This document shows, in pieces, positions 1-10,066 of a stretch of DNA of 64,000 nucleotides (position 1 is its first letter; every line of letters begins with the position of its first letter). A model generated the notes under the pieces. That model was not told the DNA's origin. It did no database searches and worked only from the letters and a program-made list of their open reading frames with translations. The stretch lies in NCBI GenBank assembly GCA_036924285.1, contig JAYKYS010000001.1, forward strand, positions 7,527,501-7,591,500. Direction: 5' to 3'. The translations under genes and the position numbers were made by a program. The DNA is from Asterella californica (taxonomy: Eukaryota > Streptophyta > Marchantiopsida > Marchantiales > Aytoniaceae).

Positions 1-557
1 AGGGCCTTAGCTAAGCTGCCCCCTCTTAAACTCTAATTCTCCTCCTTTCGCCTCCGCTGTAATCTTCCGCTTCAAGCTTCTGTTGTAATCTTCCGCTTCA
101 AGCTTCCGCGATAATCTTCCGCTTCCGTTGTAGTTTTCCGCTTCCACTGTAATATTCCGCTTCAAGCTTCCGCGGTAATCTTCCGCTTCCGCTGTAGTTT
201 TCCGCTTCCACTGTAGTTTTCCGCTTCCGCTGTAATCTTCCGCTTCAAACTTCCGCGGTAATCTTCTGCTTCCGCTGTAGTTTTCCGCTTCCCTTGTAAT
301 CTTCCGCTTCAAGCTTCCGCGGTAATCTTCCGCTTCCGCTGTAGTTTTCCGCTTCCACTGTAGTTTTCCGCTTCCGCTGTAATCTTCCGCTTCAAGCTTC
401 CGCGGTAATCTTCCGCTTCCGCTGTAGTTTTCCGCTTCCACTGTAATATTCCGCTTCAAGCTTCCGCGGTAATCTTCCGCTTCCGCTGTAGTTTTCCGCT
501 TCAAGCTTCCGCGGTAATCTTCCGCTTCCGCTGTAATCTTCCGCTTCAGTTTTCCGT
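1..557 (-). repeat. Gypsy-2 3' LTR, distal part with minisatellite
   Basis: Nearly identical to 17007-17583 of the 5' LTR, minus one repeat unit of about 20 bp. From about 50 onward it is a minisatellite built on an 18-19 bp motif (TTCCGCTTC plus CGCTGTAATC/CACTGTAG variants). Because many units are 18 bp, the array stays open for more than 160 codons on the minus strand and would encode a repeat of the type AEDYSGS/GKLQWKRK. I see no reason to call this a gene: it is low-complexity LTR sequence. Confidence 0.85.
554..557. repeat. Gypsy-1 target-site duplication, left copy
   Basis: CCGT directly before the TG of the Gypsy-1 5' LTR. The same four bases follow the CA of the 3' LTR at 9081-9084. 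The uninterrupted site is preserved in the other Gypsy-2 LTR near 17579-17586 and contains CCGT once. Confidence 0.85.
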
Positions 558-1839
558 TGTCGCGCTACTTCGCGGCTACATGTTATATTTCTACTCCGAC
601 GCTTGAGTTTAGTAGTTCTAGAAGTTAGCTTATATTACTTCGAGTCGTTTATGTATATGTTTGACACCTTTGCATACGGTGTTAACACTATTTTGAGTCT
701 TAGTAGGTTGATTACCATGTTGATAGGGCTTAAGCTCGTGGGTTGTATTTGCGTGTCGCCCATGCACGCTTTCTAGCTGATTTAAGTTATTTTTCGGGGC
801 TGCGTGTCGTTTTAAGTAATTTAAGTTTTACGCTGGCACTCTAGGGGGCTTGACGTGGTAGCCTATGAGTAAAACTAAGTTGCCACGTGGTTTAGGGTAC
901 TAAAGGACAACCAAGTGGAGCTATGAACTCCCATTGGTCTGTTTTTGTCTTTAGTTTAACTCTAAATTTAGAAATCGAGCTCTAAAGGAGAGTTCGAGCA
1001 TTTGGTGAGGGATCTTCAAAATCTGAGGGCACAGGGAGAGAGGTCTCGTCATGCCAAGCACTTCCAGTGAAAATTTCGATCGATTTGAGTCAATAAAGAC
1101 GGAGTTATGAGCAATTGAAGTTCGGATTGTGCTAGAATTGAATCATTTTGGTTGGATTTAGGGTTTTTAGTGTCACTCGCAGCAGATTTGAGGAAATTGC
1201 TTCAAAACTTCGAGGTTGTGTTCTCCGCCAGCAGGGCTACGATTTCACAAAAAGTTTCATATCGATTGAGCAACTGAGTAATTCAGGGCGGCCGCTGAAG
1301 CTGAGGGGGTCTGAAAAGCTCTTAATCTAGAGCAGCGACTTCAGAGGAGGAGATCTACAGTTCTGTGTACATTCAGGAGTCCCAACTTCACAGGGATGTT
1401 CAGCACCCTGTAGACTGCAAATCCTGTAAGAAACTTCGAAATTGATCGAGCCAAACTCCTGTTATAGGTTGAAATAGCCAGCTAGGTACCAGAAATTGCC
1501 GTAGTTTTCTTGCTCAAAACTTTTCTGTTCATATCTCCGTGTCAGAATTTGATCTCAGGCTGAAATTTCGTCTGTGAGTTCAGTAGTACCTCATTTGCAT
1601 GTAGGGGAAGTTTAGAGGTCTAAACCTTCATAGTTTTCCTCTCCGTGAGTGTCAAAGTTCACCGCCGAATCCTATTACTGCCAGCTAGACCTGAATTTCG
1701 CCTTCTGGGTATATTACTAGATCTTACACATCTGTGTGAGTGTTTATAGCCCTATTGTGACCTGAAAGCCAACCTCTTGAGTGAACAACCACAGCCAGAA
1801 GCCCGGCGCTTTCCTAGGTAGACGGATTACACTCCGACA
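558..1839 (+). repeat. Gypsy-1 5' LTR (1282 bp)
   Basis: Starts TGTCGCGCTA and ends ACTCCGACA, repeated at 7799-9080. It should carry the promoter for the genomic RNA. Short open frames inside it, such as one at 1148-1330, recur identically in the other LTR and are not genes. Confidence 0.95.
851..890 (+). promoter_or_regulatory. Paired ACGT-core motifs in LTR (TGACGTGG and G-box CCACGTGG)
   Basis: TGACGTGG at 851-858 and the palindrome CCACGTGG at 883-890. The pair recurs at 8092-8131 in the 3' LTR. It is also kept at 36359-36366 and 36391-36398 in the diverged solo LTR, where much of the flanking sequence has changed. Plant bZIP and bHLH factors bind such cores. That they drive LTR transcription is inference. 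Confidence 0.5.
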
Positions 1840-1850
1840 TACTCTCTTTT

Positions 1851-1870
1851 TGGTGAACTCGACGTGAAAC
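1851..1870 (+). other. Gypsy-1 primer-binding site candidate
   Basis: Begins TGGTGAACTCGACG, 11 nt after the end of the 5' LTR. The TGG pairs with a tRNA CCA end. I could not assign the primer tRNA. Confidence 0.5.
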
Positions 1871-1915
1871 ACCTAGGGTGGGAGTTTTCTTGAGAGTGTT
1901 ACAGGATCAGATATC

Positions 1916-4288
1916 ATGGCCAACCAAGGATCATCAAGTGGAGCTGCTGCTGCTGCTCAGCAACCTGTTCAGTTGGATGCTGCTACGATGAAGATGTTCC
2001 AAGCTTTTTCCATGTTTATGCAGCAGCAGCAGAGCACAGAGAGGAAAGAGGTATTAGCAACCAAGGCGTTGCAATCTGTGGTGCACCAGATGGACCAGTT
2101 CAAGGGTACAGATATTTCCAAGTATGTGCGATACTATGCTAGGGAGATGGAGGTGAACAAGGTGCCTGAGAAGGAGATGGTGGAGAACTTTGAGCTTGAT
2201 GTTGTCCCTGAGATTCGTGGGCGTGTGAAGGAGCTCAAGCAGCAGCAAGGACAGAGTTGGGAGAGCTTTATGCGAGCTTTGAAGGAGGAGTACTACACTG
2301 AAGATTCAGAGAGGATGACCAAGAGAACATTCTTGGAGTGGGTGGTGAAGCCTAACAAAGGTTTGTCTGTAAATGAGTTGTTAAGGGAGTTTGATCGTCA
2401 ATATGCTCAGCTTTCTAGGACAGAGAAGCTTACACTAGAGGTGGAGAAGACCGAGCTTTTCCTACAAGCAGCGGACGAGACTATTCAGGAGAAGCTTGAG
2501 CTGTTGCTGGAAGACAAGAGTGAGGAGAGAGGATTGAAGACTGATTGGAAGGAGGTTGAAGAGGCTGTTTCTTTGCTGACCAAGAGACAGAGGAGAAGGG
2601 ACAAGGTGGTGGTAAGTGAAGCAGCACCTCTGATAATTCCTGTCAAGCAGTTGCCTACTAAGCCTGCTTTGGTAATTGCTAGAGAGAAAGACTCACCGCT
2701 TGATGAGTTGATTAAGGGTATGAAGGAGCTTAAGCTTAAGCTCACTAGGTTAGAAGAGAAGGAGCAGAATGTACAGCCTGCTATGCAGAGACCTCAGATG
2801 AGAGAAGGCTTTGTTCATCGTTGTATATGGTGTGATAGCCTAGACCATGTAAGAAGAGATTGTGGGGAGTTTTCAGATGCATTGAGGAAGGATCTTATCT
2901 TCTTCAAAGATGGTAAGATCCATTTGAGAGAGACTGGGATGATGCTGGGAACCAACTTTGGCAAGGGTGGTATGAAGAGACTTGTGAATGATATATCAGC
3001 ATCACATGCTGTTTCTCTTGTGAATGCTGCTACGTGTGGAGTGAAAGTGGAAATGGAGAGAGAGAAAGGGACTACTGGGTTGTGGTCAGATGTAGTGCGG
3101 TCCGTAGCTAGAACAGAGCTAGACAAGGATGTGCTACGAAGGGTTGGCAACTCAATTAGAGAAACTACAGGATGGAATGACCCTGTGGATACTATGTCAG
3201 TGCATGCTTATGTTGTAAGAAGTCAGCATGAAGCTCTACTAGAAGAAAAACGCAGGAGGGAGGATGCAGGTGAGGCTTCTACAGCCAAACGGCCTGCTAC
3301 AAGGAGTGAAAGGGCTAGACCAGAGGCAAGACAAGAGACAACACCTACTCGGGAGGAGACTATGGAGGATCTACCACCTACAACACCAAAGGAGAAGGAG
3401 AGAAGCAAGGAGAAGGGTAAGATGCCTGCATATAAACTTCAGTCTGACATTGAGATTGCTACAGACTTGAAGCAGGTGTTAGAGAACCGTATCTTGAATG
3501 GAAAGGTTGAGTTTACTCTGGGTGAGATTCTTGGGATAGCAAAGCGTGAGTTCCATGAGGTTATCATAGATATTATCAAGAGGAAACGTCAGATTTTGGG
3601 TGAAGCAGCTACGCTTAACGCTCTAGGGACCAAACTGTCAGAAGATGAGGAAGATGAGATTGCTGGTTATTGCTCTCAAGTATCAGAGGGAAGATCAGAT
3701 CAGCATGTGAGGTTTGAAGATGAGGTGGAAGCATCGCAGAAGAGCCATTATTCTCACAACCATTGGGCGAGAGCAACCACAGAGACCTTAGTGAAGCTGG
3801 GAGATCTAGAGGAACCTGTGGTGGCATTGATTGATCACGGCTCAGAGATTAATCTGATGTCTAAGGAGCTGTACAAGCGTGGGAGGTGGCCCATAGACAC
3901 CGACCATGGGTGGCTTATTCGTGCTGCCAACAACCAGCGAGGAGAACTCTATGGTGCTTGCCCCAACATCAAGGTAACTGTGGGTGACATCAGTGATGTT
4001 TAGAATTTCTTTGTACAAGACATGTCAACCTATCCTATCATTCTAGGGCAGCCTTACATTACTGCTGTTAGAATGGAGACACGAGTTATGGATGATGGTT
4101 CAGCCTATGCTAGGATACGTAGTAGAGACGGCAAAAGAGCTGTTCAGTTTTTGACCGTTGCTGCAGAACATGAGAGGAATCGTGATAGCTTGAGAGACCG
4201 TCCACTACCTAAGATTACTCAGGAGTTTAGAGAGTCTAGGGGTTTTGGCAGAGTACCATTGAAGAGCGAGACTTCAACGGTACAGTAG
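1916..4288 (+). CDS. Gypsy-1 Gag-protease (internal TAG at 4001)
   Basis: Gag starts at the ATG at 1916 with a Q/A-rich leader, followed by a helical capsid-like region. A CCHC zinc knuckle (C-x2-C-x4-H-x4-C, CIWCDSLDHVRRDC) lies around 2821-2862. The aspartic protease follows in the same frame with an active-site motif ALIDHGSEIN near 3826-3855; DHG replaces the usual DSG/DTG, and Gypsy-2 has the same DHG. The frame hits TAG at 4001-4003, then continues open with FFVQDMSTYPIILGQPY, which matches Gypsy-2 protease, to a TAG at 4286-4288. The internal stop is therefore a nonsense or short-deletion lesion inside protease, unless it is read through. The last 48 nt overlap the pol frame and contain a frameshift site. 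Confidence 0.85.
4240..4283 (+). promoter_or_regulatory. Programmed -1 frameshift site: GGGTTTT plus hairpin
   Basis: Slippery heptamer GGGTTTT at 4240-4246, in the protease frame G GGT TTT. The pol frame has TAG at 4237-4239, immediately before it, and is open from 4240. After a 6-nt spacer (4247-4252) a stem forms between 4253-4264 and 4272-4283: 11 of 12 positions pair, one A/C mismatch, 7-nt loop. This geometry is what retroviral -1 frameshift signals use. Gypsy-2 has the identical heptamer and layout at 13690-13648. Confidence 0.8.
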
Positions 4289-7200
4289 AGATAGGATTCT
4301 CGCCTGATCCAGTAGAGCAGGAAGCTTTATCCACTAGCTTCTTGGGATTGACATCATGTGGATCAGTATGTTATAGGAAGGTTGAGAATCTGAAGAGGTT
4401 TGAAAGGCAACATGTGAAGTATGTACAGCAGTCTTTGTGGGATAGTGGAGAGTTAGCAGGAGATGAATACATATCTGGAGTGTTTGAAGAGCAGTATTTG
4501 GTAGATACTATAGGAGAGTTGAAATCTATATTAGAAAGCTCTACTAATGATGTAGATAGAGTGGTGAGAGTGAACTCCAAGGAGCTTTATGATGTTATTG
4601 ATAAGTTTATAGATCGACAAGAGGTGTATGTGGAGACCAAGTACAAGTCAGTGGCAAAGAAAGTCAAACCAGTGGCTTTGCCTTTGCCACTCGATTACAA
4701 TCAGAAGATGGAGCAAGCTGCACGAGAACCGACGCTCAGAGGACCGAGAAGAATTGGGCACCAGTTCACAGAAACAACACTGAAGGAGCTAAGGATTGGA
4801 GGTGATGGATTTCTTACTGAGCAAGAGAAGAAGAGCTTCAGGGAGATGCTATCTAGGCATGGTAAGGCGTTTGCGTTTGAGTCACATGAAGTAGGATGTG
4901 TAGATCCAAGTGTAGTTGCACCTATGGTAATCTTTACTATACCGCATGTGCCTTGGAATCTACGTCCTATCCCTGTACCTAGAGCTCATCTACCAAAGCT
5001 GATAAACTTGCTCAATGAGAGGATTAGGATGGGTATCTTGGAACCATCTATAGCTCCCTACTCTAGCAGATGGTTTACTGTTCCGAAGAAGAGTGGAGCT
5101 TTGAGATTTATCCAAGATATGCAGCCAGTTAACAAGGTGACTATGAGGAATATGGGTATAGGACCTATTGTAGACGAGTTTGCAGAGGCTTTTGCTGGTC
5201 GTGCTATCTATTCAATGGGAGACTTATATTCAGGTTATGATCAGTTTCAGTTATCCTCTGAGAGTAGAGACTTGACTACAATGAGGACACCTTTGGGGTT
5301 ACTAAGGATGTGCACCTTGCCACAAGGTGCTACCAATTCTGTAGCACATATGATGAATGGCATGAATAAAGTTTTGAGGGATTTCATTCTTGAAAAAACT
5401 ATGCCATTCCTTGATGATGTGCCGATCAAAGGGTGTGCTGAGGAGGAGAAGAATGAGGTAATAGATCAGAGGGGGTGCCGTAAGTTTGTTGCAGATCACA
5501 TAGCCGACTGTGATAAGATATTGAGTCGACTGGAGGAGGTTCATTTGACTTTATCAGGAGCAAAGTCTGTATTTGGAGAACATGAGGTGTTAATAGTGGG
5601 ACATCTGTGTGGATCTTATGGTCGGAAACCTTGTCCAAACAAGGTTGATGCCATCCGAAGGATGAAGGAGACATGTGGATCGGTTACTGAGGTCAGAAGG
5701 TTTCTAGGTGCATGTGTGTTTTATCATATATGGATTCCACACTTTGCACATGTAGCAGATCCGTTGTACAAGTTGTTGAGGAAGGGGCAGAGATTTCAGT
5801 GGCACGAGGAGCAAAGCGAGTCTATGAAGAAGTTGAAGGATCTGTTGTCTTCACCACCAACTCTACGGAAGGCAACATATGAGTTGGGCAAACCTGTTAT
5901 CCTTACTGTTGATACTAGTCCTATTGGCATTGGGTGGGCTATAGGACAGGATGATGAGGATGGAAATAGATATGTGGTGCGTTTTGGAGCTAAGGTGTTA
6001 AGTTCACGGCAGAGAGACTACCCTCAGGTCAAGAGAGAGCTATGGGGAGTAGTTACTGCGATGAAGAGTGATAAGGAATACTTGATAGGAGCACCTGTGG
6101 TTGTGGAGACAGATTGCTTACCTCTCTTGGGAATGATCACTAGCTGTACAACTCCAGATATTGCTATGTTGAGGTGGATAGCATATATCAAGTCTTTGAA
6201 CCCAGAGTTTAGACATATCGCAGGAAAGGACAATCCTGTGGCAGATATGTTATCAAGGGCTAGGTATCACGATGAGAAAGAAATGATAGATGATCAGGAG
6301 GATGTTGGAACAGAGTTCTATTCTAGTGCTCTTGCTAGAAGGGATAGAAGCTGTTTTGCAGCTCCATTGGAGTTATTTGAAGAAACTATGTACGATGGCG
6401 AGTGGTTGGATCTTGGGCGCTATTTGAGTTCATTGGAAAGGCAAGAAGGCTGGTCTGATGCAGATTTCAAGAGGATCCGTAGAATAGCTTATGGGTACTT
6501 TTTATATGGAGGACATCTGTGGAAGCGCCCCAAGCTACCAGGAGGTATACCGCAGCGGGTGGTATGTGACTTGGAATTGCAGCAGAAGCTGATCAAGGAG
6601 TTCCATGAGAGTTTATGGGCCGGTCATAGAGGAATTTGGGCTACATTTGCCAAGATGAAGGAGAAGTATTGGTGGAAGGGTATGTATAAGGATGTAGTAC
6701 AGTTTGTTTCATCCTGTATACTTTGCCAGATGTATTCCAACGTACGTCATCGTGATGGACTGCATCCTACTTATCCTTTAGCCATTCATTACAAATGGGT
6801 AGTTGATCTGGTAACTATGCCATTTGGACTTGGACAAATGAGGTATCTAGTCTTGGCTAGAGAAGATCTATCTAACCAAGTTGAAGGCCGTGCCTTGAGG
6901 ACGAAGACCACTGCTAGTGTCTGCCGCTTTCTACTTGAAGATGTTATTTGTAGATATGGGTGTGTGGGAAAGATCACTGCAGATAGGGGTGAGCTGGATT
7001 CACAAGAAGCAGTTGAGTTCTTCAAGCGATTGGGAATCAAGTTGGCGTTAACCACTGCTTACAATCCTGAAGGGAATGGCAAGAGCGAAAGAGGTCATCC
7101 GCCAATCATCAAAGCTTTGGTAAAAGCTTGCAAGGGTAAGATCCGTGAATGGCCTAGACTGCTACCGTTTGCTTTGTGGGCAGATCGTACAACTCATAGT

Positions 7201-7752
7201 ACCGTTATAGGTTACATGCCAGCAGAGTTGATACTAGGGCAAAAACCTGTGATGCCGATTGAGGAGGTTGTGCCTACTTGGAATGTTTTGCCATGGGAAG
7301 ATGGTAGGAGTACGGAGGATCTTCTTGCATTAAGGATCCAGCAGTTAGAACGAAGACCTGAGGATGTTGCAAAAGCTGTGGAAAGGTTAAAGACTGCTAG
7401 AGAGAGAAATAAAGACAGATTTGATAGAACGCATAGATTACGACCCAAACCAGTTAAAGAAGGTGATTGGGTGTTAGTCTATGATAGTAGTCTTGATAAT
7501 CAGCATAGCACTATCAGAAAGTTCTCCAAGAGATGGTTTGGACCTTATGTGGTGTTAGAAGTTTATGATAATGTCACATACTCCTTGAGAGAGTTAGATG
7601 GTGCAGTGCTCAAGACACCAGTCGCAGGAAAGAGAATCAAGCTCTTTAGAAGGAGAGGGGAGGATCGGAACGTTGCAGAGTTTACAGAGGATGAAGCTGA
7701 AGACTCAATGCAGGTTGAAGATGAGTTTGAAGCCGAAGCTGAAGAGTCTTGA
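4240..7752 (+). CDS. Gypsy-1 Pol: reverse transcriptase, RNase H, integrase
   Basis: Probably made as a -1 frameshift fusion to Gag-protease; the pol frame opens at 4240. The reverse transcriptase has PVPRAHLPKL, a KSGALRFIQD palm segment, GYDQFQL, and the catalytic box FLDD at 5407-5418. RNase H follows (VDTSPIGIGWAIGQ, about 5908-5950). Integrase has the HHCC zinc finger (FHESLWAGH ... CILCQ, about 6600-6732) and a DDE core with D at 6805, D at 6982 and E at 7087, spacing D-58-D-34-E. It ends in a GPY module (KRWFGPYVV, about 7528-7554) and an acidic tail, with no chromodomain. The frame is intact over 1170 codons. FLDD-x-PIKG and SRDLTTMRTPLG resemble fungal gypsy elements as I remember them, rather than the usual plant chromoviruses. 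Confidence 0.92.
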   Translation, partial: GFWQSTIEERDFNGTVEIGFSPDPVEQEALSTSFLGLTSCGSVCYRKVENLKRFERQHVKYVQQSLWDSGELAGDEYISGVFEEQYLVDTIGELKSILESSTNDVDRVVRVNSKELYDVIDKFIDRQEVYVETKYKSVAKKVKPVALPLPLDYNQKMEQAAREPTLRGPRRIGHQFTETTLKELRIGGDGFLTEQEKKSFREMLSRHGKAFAFESHEVGCVDPSVVAPMVIFTIPHVPWNLRPIPVPRAHLPKLINLLNERIRMGILEPSIAPYSSRWFTVPKKSGALRFIQDMQPVNKVTMRNMGIGPIVDEFAEAFAGRAIYSMGDLYSGYDQFQLSSESRDLTTMRTPLGLLRMCTLPQGATNSVAHMMNGMNKVLRDFILEKTMPFLDDVPIKGCAEEEKNEVIDQRGCRKFVADHIADCDKILSRLEEVHLTLSGAKSVFGEHEVLIVGHLCGSYGRKPCPNKVDAIRRMKETCGSVTEVRRFLGACVFYHIWIPHFAHVADPLYKLLRKGQRFQWHEEQSESMKKLKDLLSSPPTLRKATYELGKPVILTVDTSPIGIGWAIGQDDEDGNRYVVRFGAKVLSSRQRDYPQVKRELWGVVTAMKSDKEYLIGAPVVVETDCLPLLGMITSCTTPDIAMLRWIAYIKSLNPEFRHIAGKDNPVADMLSRARYHDEKEMIDDQEDVGTEFYSSALARRDRSCFAAPLELFEETMYDGEWLDLGRYLSSLERQEGWSDADFKRIRRIAYGYFLYGGHLWKRPKLPGGIPQRVVCDLELQQKLIKEFHESLWAGHRGIWATFAKMKEKYWWKGMYKDVVQFVSSCILCQMYSNVRHRDGLHPTYPLAIHYKWVVDLVTMPFGLGQMRYLVLAREDLSNQVEGRALRTKTTASVCRFLLEDVICRYGCVGKITADRGELDSQEAVEFFKRLGIKLALTTAYNPEGNGKSERGHPPIIKALVKACKGKIREWPRLLPFALWADRTTHSTVIGYMPAELILGQKPVMPIEEVVPTWNVLPWEDGRSTEDLLALRIQQLERRPEDVAKAVERLKTARERNKDRFDRTHRLRPKPVKEGDWVLVYDSSLDNQHSTIRKFSKRWFGPYVVLEVYDNVTYSLRELDGAVLKTPVAGKRIKLFRRRGEDRNVAEFTEDEAEDSMQVEDEFEAEAEES

Positions 7753-7786
7753 TCTGGATGGCACATACCGGAGGATGTGCAGGTTC

Positions 7787-7798
7787 AGAGGGGGTGGA
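7787..7798 (+). other. Gypsy-1 polypurine tract
   Basis: AGAGGGGGTGGA abuts the TG of the 3' LTR and would prime plus-strand DNA synthesis. Confidence 0.7.
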
Positions 7799-9080
7799 TG
7801 TCGCGCTACTTCGCGGCTACATGTTATATTTCTACTCCGACGCTTGAGTTTAGTAGTTCTAGAAGTTAGCTTATATTACTTCGAGTCGTTTATGTATATG
7901 TTTGACACCTTTGCATACGGTGTTAACACTATTTTGAGTCTTAGTAGGTTGATTACCATGTTGATAGGGCTTAAGCTCGTGGGTTGTATTTGCGTGTCGC
8001 CCATGCACGCTTTCTAGCTGATTTAAGTTATTTTTCGGGGCTGCGTGTCGTTTTAAGTAATTTAAGTTTTACGCTGGCACTCTAGGGGGCTTGACGTGGT
8101 AGCCTATGAGTAAAACTAAGTTGCCACGTGGTTTAGGGTACTAAAGGACAACCAAGTGGAGCTATGAACTCCCATTGGTCTGTTTTTGTCTTTAGTTTAA
8201 CTCTAAATTTAGAAATCGAGCTCTAAAGGAGAGTTCGAGCATTTGGTGAGGGATCTTCAAAATCTGAGGGCACAGGGAGAGAGGTCTCGTCATGCCAAGC
8301 ACTTCCAGTGAAAATTTCGATCGATTTGAGTCAATAAAGACGGAGTTATGAGCAATTGAAGTTCGGATTGTGCTAGAATTGAATCATTTTGGTTGGATTT
8401 AGGGTTTTTAGTGTCACTCGCAGCAGATTTGAGGAAATTGCTTCAAAACTTCGAGGTTGTGTTCTCCGCCAGCAGGGCTACGATTTCACAAAAAGTTTCA
8501 TATCGATTGAGCAACTGAGTAATTCAGGGCGGCCGCTGAAGCTGAGGGGGTCTGAAAAGCTCTTAATCTAGAGCAGCGACTTCAGAGGAGGAGATCTACA
8601 GTTCTGTGTACATTCAGGAGTCCCAACTTCACAGGGATGTTCAGCACCCTGTAGACTGCAAATCCTGTAAGAAACTTCGAAATTGATCGAGCCAAACTCC
8701 TGTTATAGGTTGAAATAGCCAGCTAGGTACCAGAAATTGCCGTAGTTTTCTTGCTCAAAACTTTTCTGTTCATATCTCCGTGTCAGAATTTGATCTCAGG
8801 CTGAAATTTCGTCTGTGAGTTCAGTAGTACCTCATTTGCATGTAGGGGAAGTTTAGAGGTCTAAACCTTCATAGTTTTCCTCTCCGTGAGTGTCAAAGTT
8901 CACCGCCGAATCCTATTACTGCCAGCTAGATCTGAATTTCGCCTTCTGGGTATATTACTAGATCTTACACATCTGTGTGAGTGTTTATAGCCCTATTGTG
9001 ACCTGAAAGCCAACCTCTTGAGTGAACAACCACAGCCAGAAGCCCGGCGCTTTCCTAGGTAGACGGATTACACTCCGACA
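7799..9080 (+). repeat. Gypsy-1 3' LTR (1282 bp)
   Basis: Matches 558-1839 over its full length, with one substitution seen (T at 8931). Followed by the CCGT target duplication at 9081-9084. Confidence 0.95.
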
Positions 9081-10021
9081 CCGTTGTAACCTTCCGCTTC
9101 CACTGTAATCTTTCGCTTTAATTTTAAGGCCCCATCTAAAGCTGTTCCTCTGCTGTCCTTATGCGTACATAATAATCAGCAAAAGTTTCCCGTGCCCTCG
9201 ATGCCATCTTGATGCCACCCTGAATATACTACAAGCCATCCCACACTTATGAGGCCGCCCCACAGGGCTTACAGCCCCCCCATATGCGCACCAGGTATCT
9301 CCCATAGTATATTCAGGATGGCATGCGGAGGCTTAGGCCAGGAAGCCCACGATTAAGGGAGATACCGGTCTCCCGCCCCTAGATATGCAGGACGTGGCTG
9401 CATATCCAACATAGACTCCCTTCCAGGAGGCCAACATGCCGGAATAGGAACCAGAGGTCAGGGGGGATTGATCCTGAGACCACTTCCCTCCTAGGCAGGC
9501 GCCCTATCACTGGGATGGCCTTTGGTTCCGTTCAAGAAGGTAAAAACCTTTGTACATATGTTTACCTGAAGAAATTTTTCTGTAAGATCTTTACTAGTCT
9601 TTCCTACACTAACTTCTCTATACAACTCCGTTTTTAATGAACAAGGAGTCAAAACTATAGTATTTGTGAACACCTACACGCTCACGCTATCCGATTCTGA
9701 GTTCGAGTCACGAACCAGAATCGACAGATTTCCCTCTTTCACATATTTCACAGCCTAAAACTCGTACTAACTATTGCTTAAAACACTTTCTGTCAAAACT
9801 AGAAGCATGAGGTCGCTCTCCTCGTCGAGCTTTGCATTCTGGTGTCTCTCGACTCTTTTAGGGGTGATATTCTAATCCAAGCTTGGGGGCAGCTTGTCAA
9901 GCATAGCCCCAGCTTAGCTCCTGCCTAGCTTGTTAAGCTGCAGGGCAGCTTCCTTTACACAATATAGAAAAAAGTCTCTCTGCAATACTTTTCACTGTAT
10001 AGACCTATGTACAATACGACA
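9081..10021 (-). repeat. Gypsy-2 3' LTR, proximal part
   Basis: Matches 17583-18539 apart from a few substitutions and a deletion of about 18 bp near 9250. On the minus strand the LTR begins TGTCGTATTG at 10021. The segment contains the end of the minisatellite, a long inverted repeat and a tRNA-like block. Confidence 0.9.
9464..9515 (-). repeat. tRNA-like (SINE-type) block inside the LTR, copy 1
   Basis: On the minus strand TCCCAGTGATAGGGCGC (A-box-like, from 9515) is followed about 30 nt later by GGATCAATCCC (B-box-like, 9474-9464). Order and spacing resemble a tRNA D-arm and T-arm, as in tRNA-derived SINEs. The block is also in the other LTR at 17982-18033, so it was part of the LTR before transposition. 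The SINE reading is inference. Confidence 0.4.
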
Positions 10022-10033
10022 TTCACCCCCTCC
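10022..10033 (-). other. Gypsy-2 polypurine tract
   Basis: Minus-strand GGAGGGGGTGAA directly precedes the TG of the Gypsy-2 3' LTR. Confidence 0.7.
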
Positions 10034-10066
10034 AAACCTGCACATCCTCTGGTATGTGCCAATCCG

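Larger units (their letters stand above)
558..9080 (+). mobile_element. Gypsy-1: full-length young Ty3/gypsy retrotransposon
   Basis: Complete 8523-bp element: 5' LTR 558-1839, PBS at 1851, gag-protease 1916-4288, pol 4240-7752, polypurine tract 7787-7798, 3' LTR 7799-9080, flanked by CCGT. Both LTRs are exactly 1282 bp, start TGTCG and end CGACA. By eye I find one difference between them (C at 1690, T at 8931), so the insertion is very recent. The element landed in the 3' LTR of Gypsy-2. Pol is open throughout. The only visible lesion is a TAG inside protease at 4001-4003. Confidence 0.95.

Noticed and set aside
7..504. A 165-residue minus-strand open frame
   Set aside because: It is the translated minisatellite of the Gypsy-2 LTR; openness follows from 18-bp units.
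1..557. CRISPR array
   Set aside because: Units are contiguous variants without unique spacers; it is an LTR minisatellite.
1148..1330. Open frame repeated at 8389-8571
   Set aside because: Lies inside both Gypsy-1 LTRs, without an ATG or known motif.
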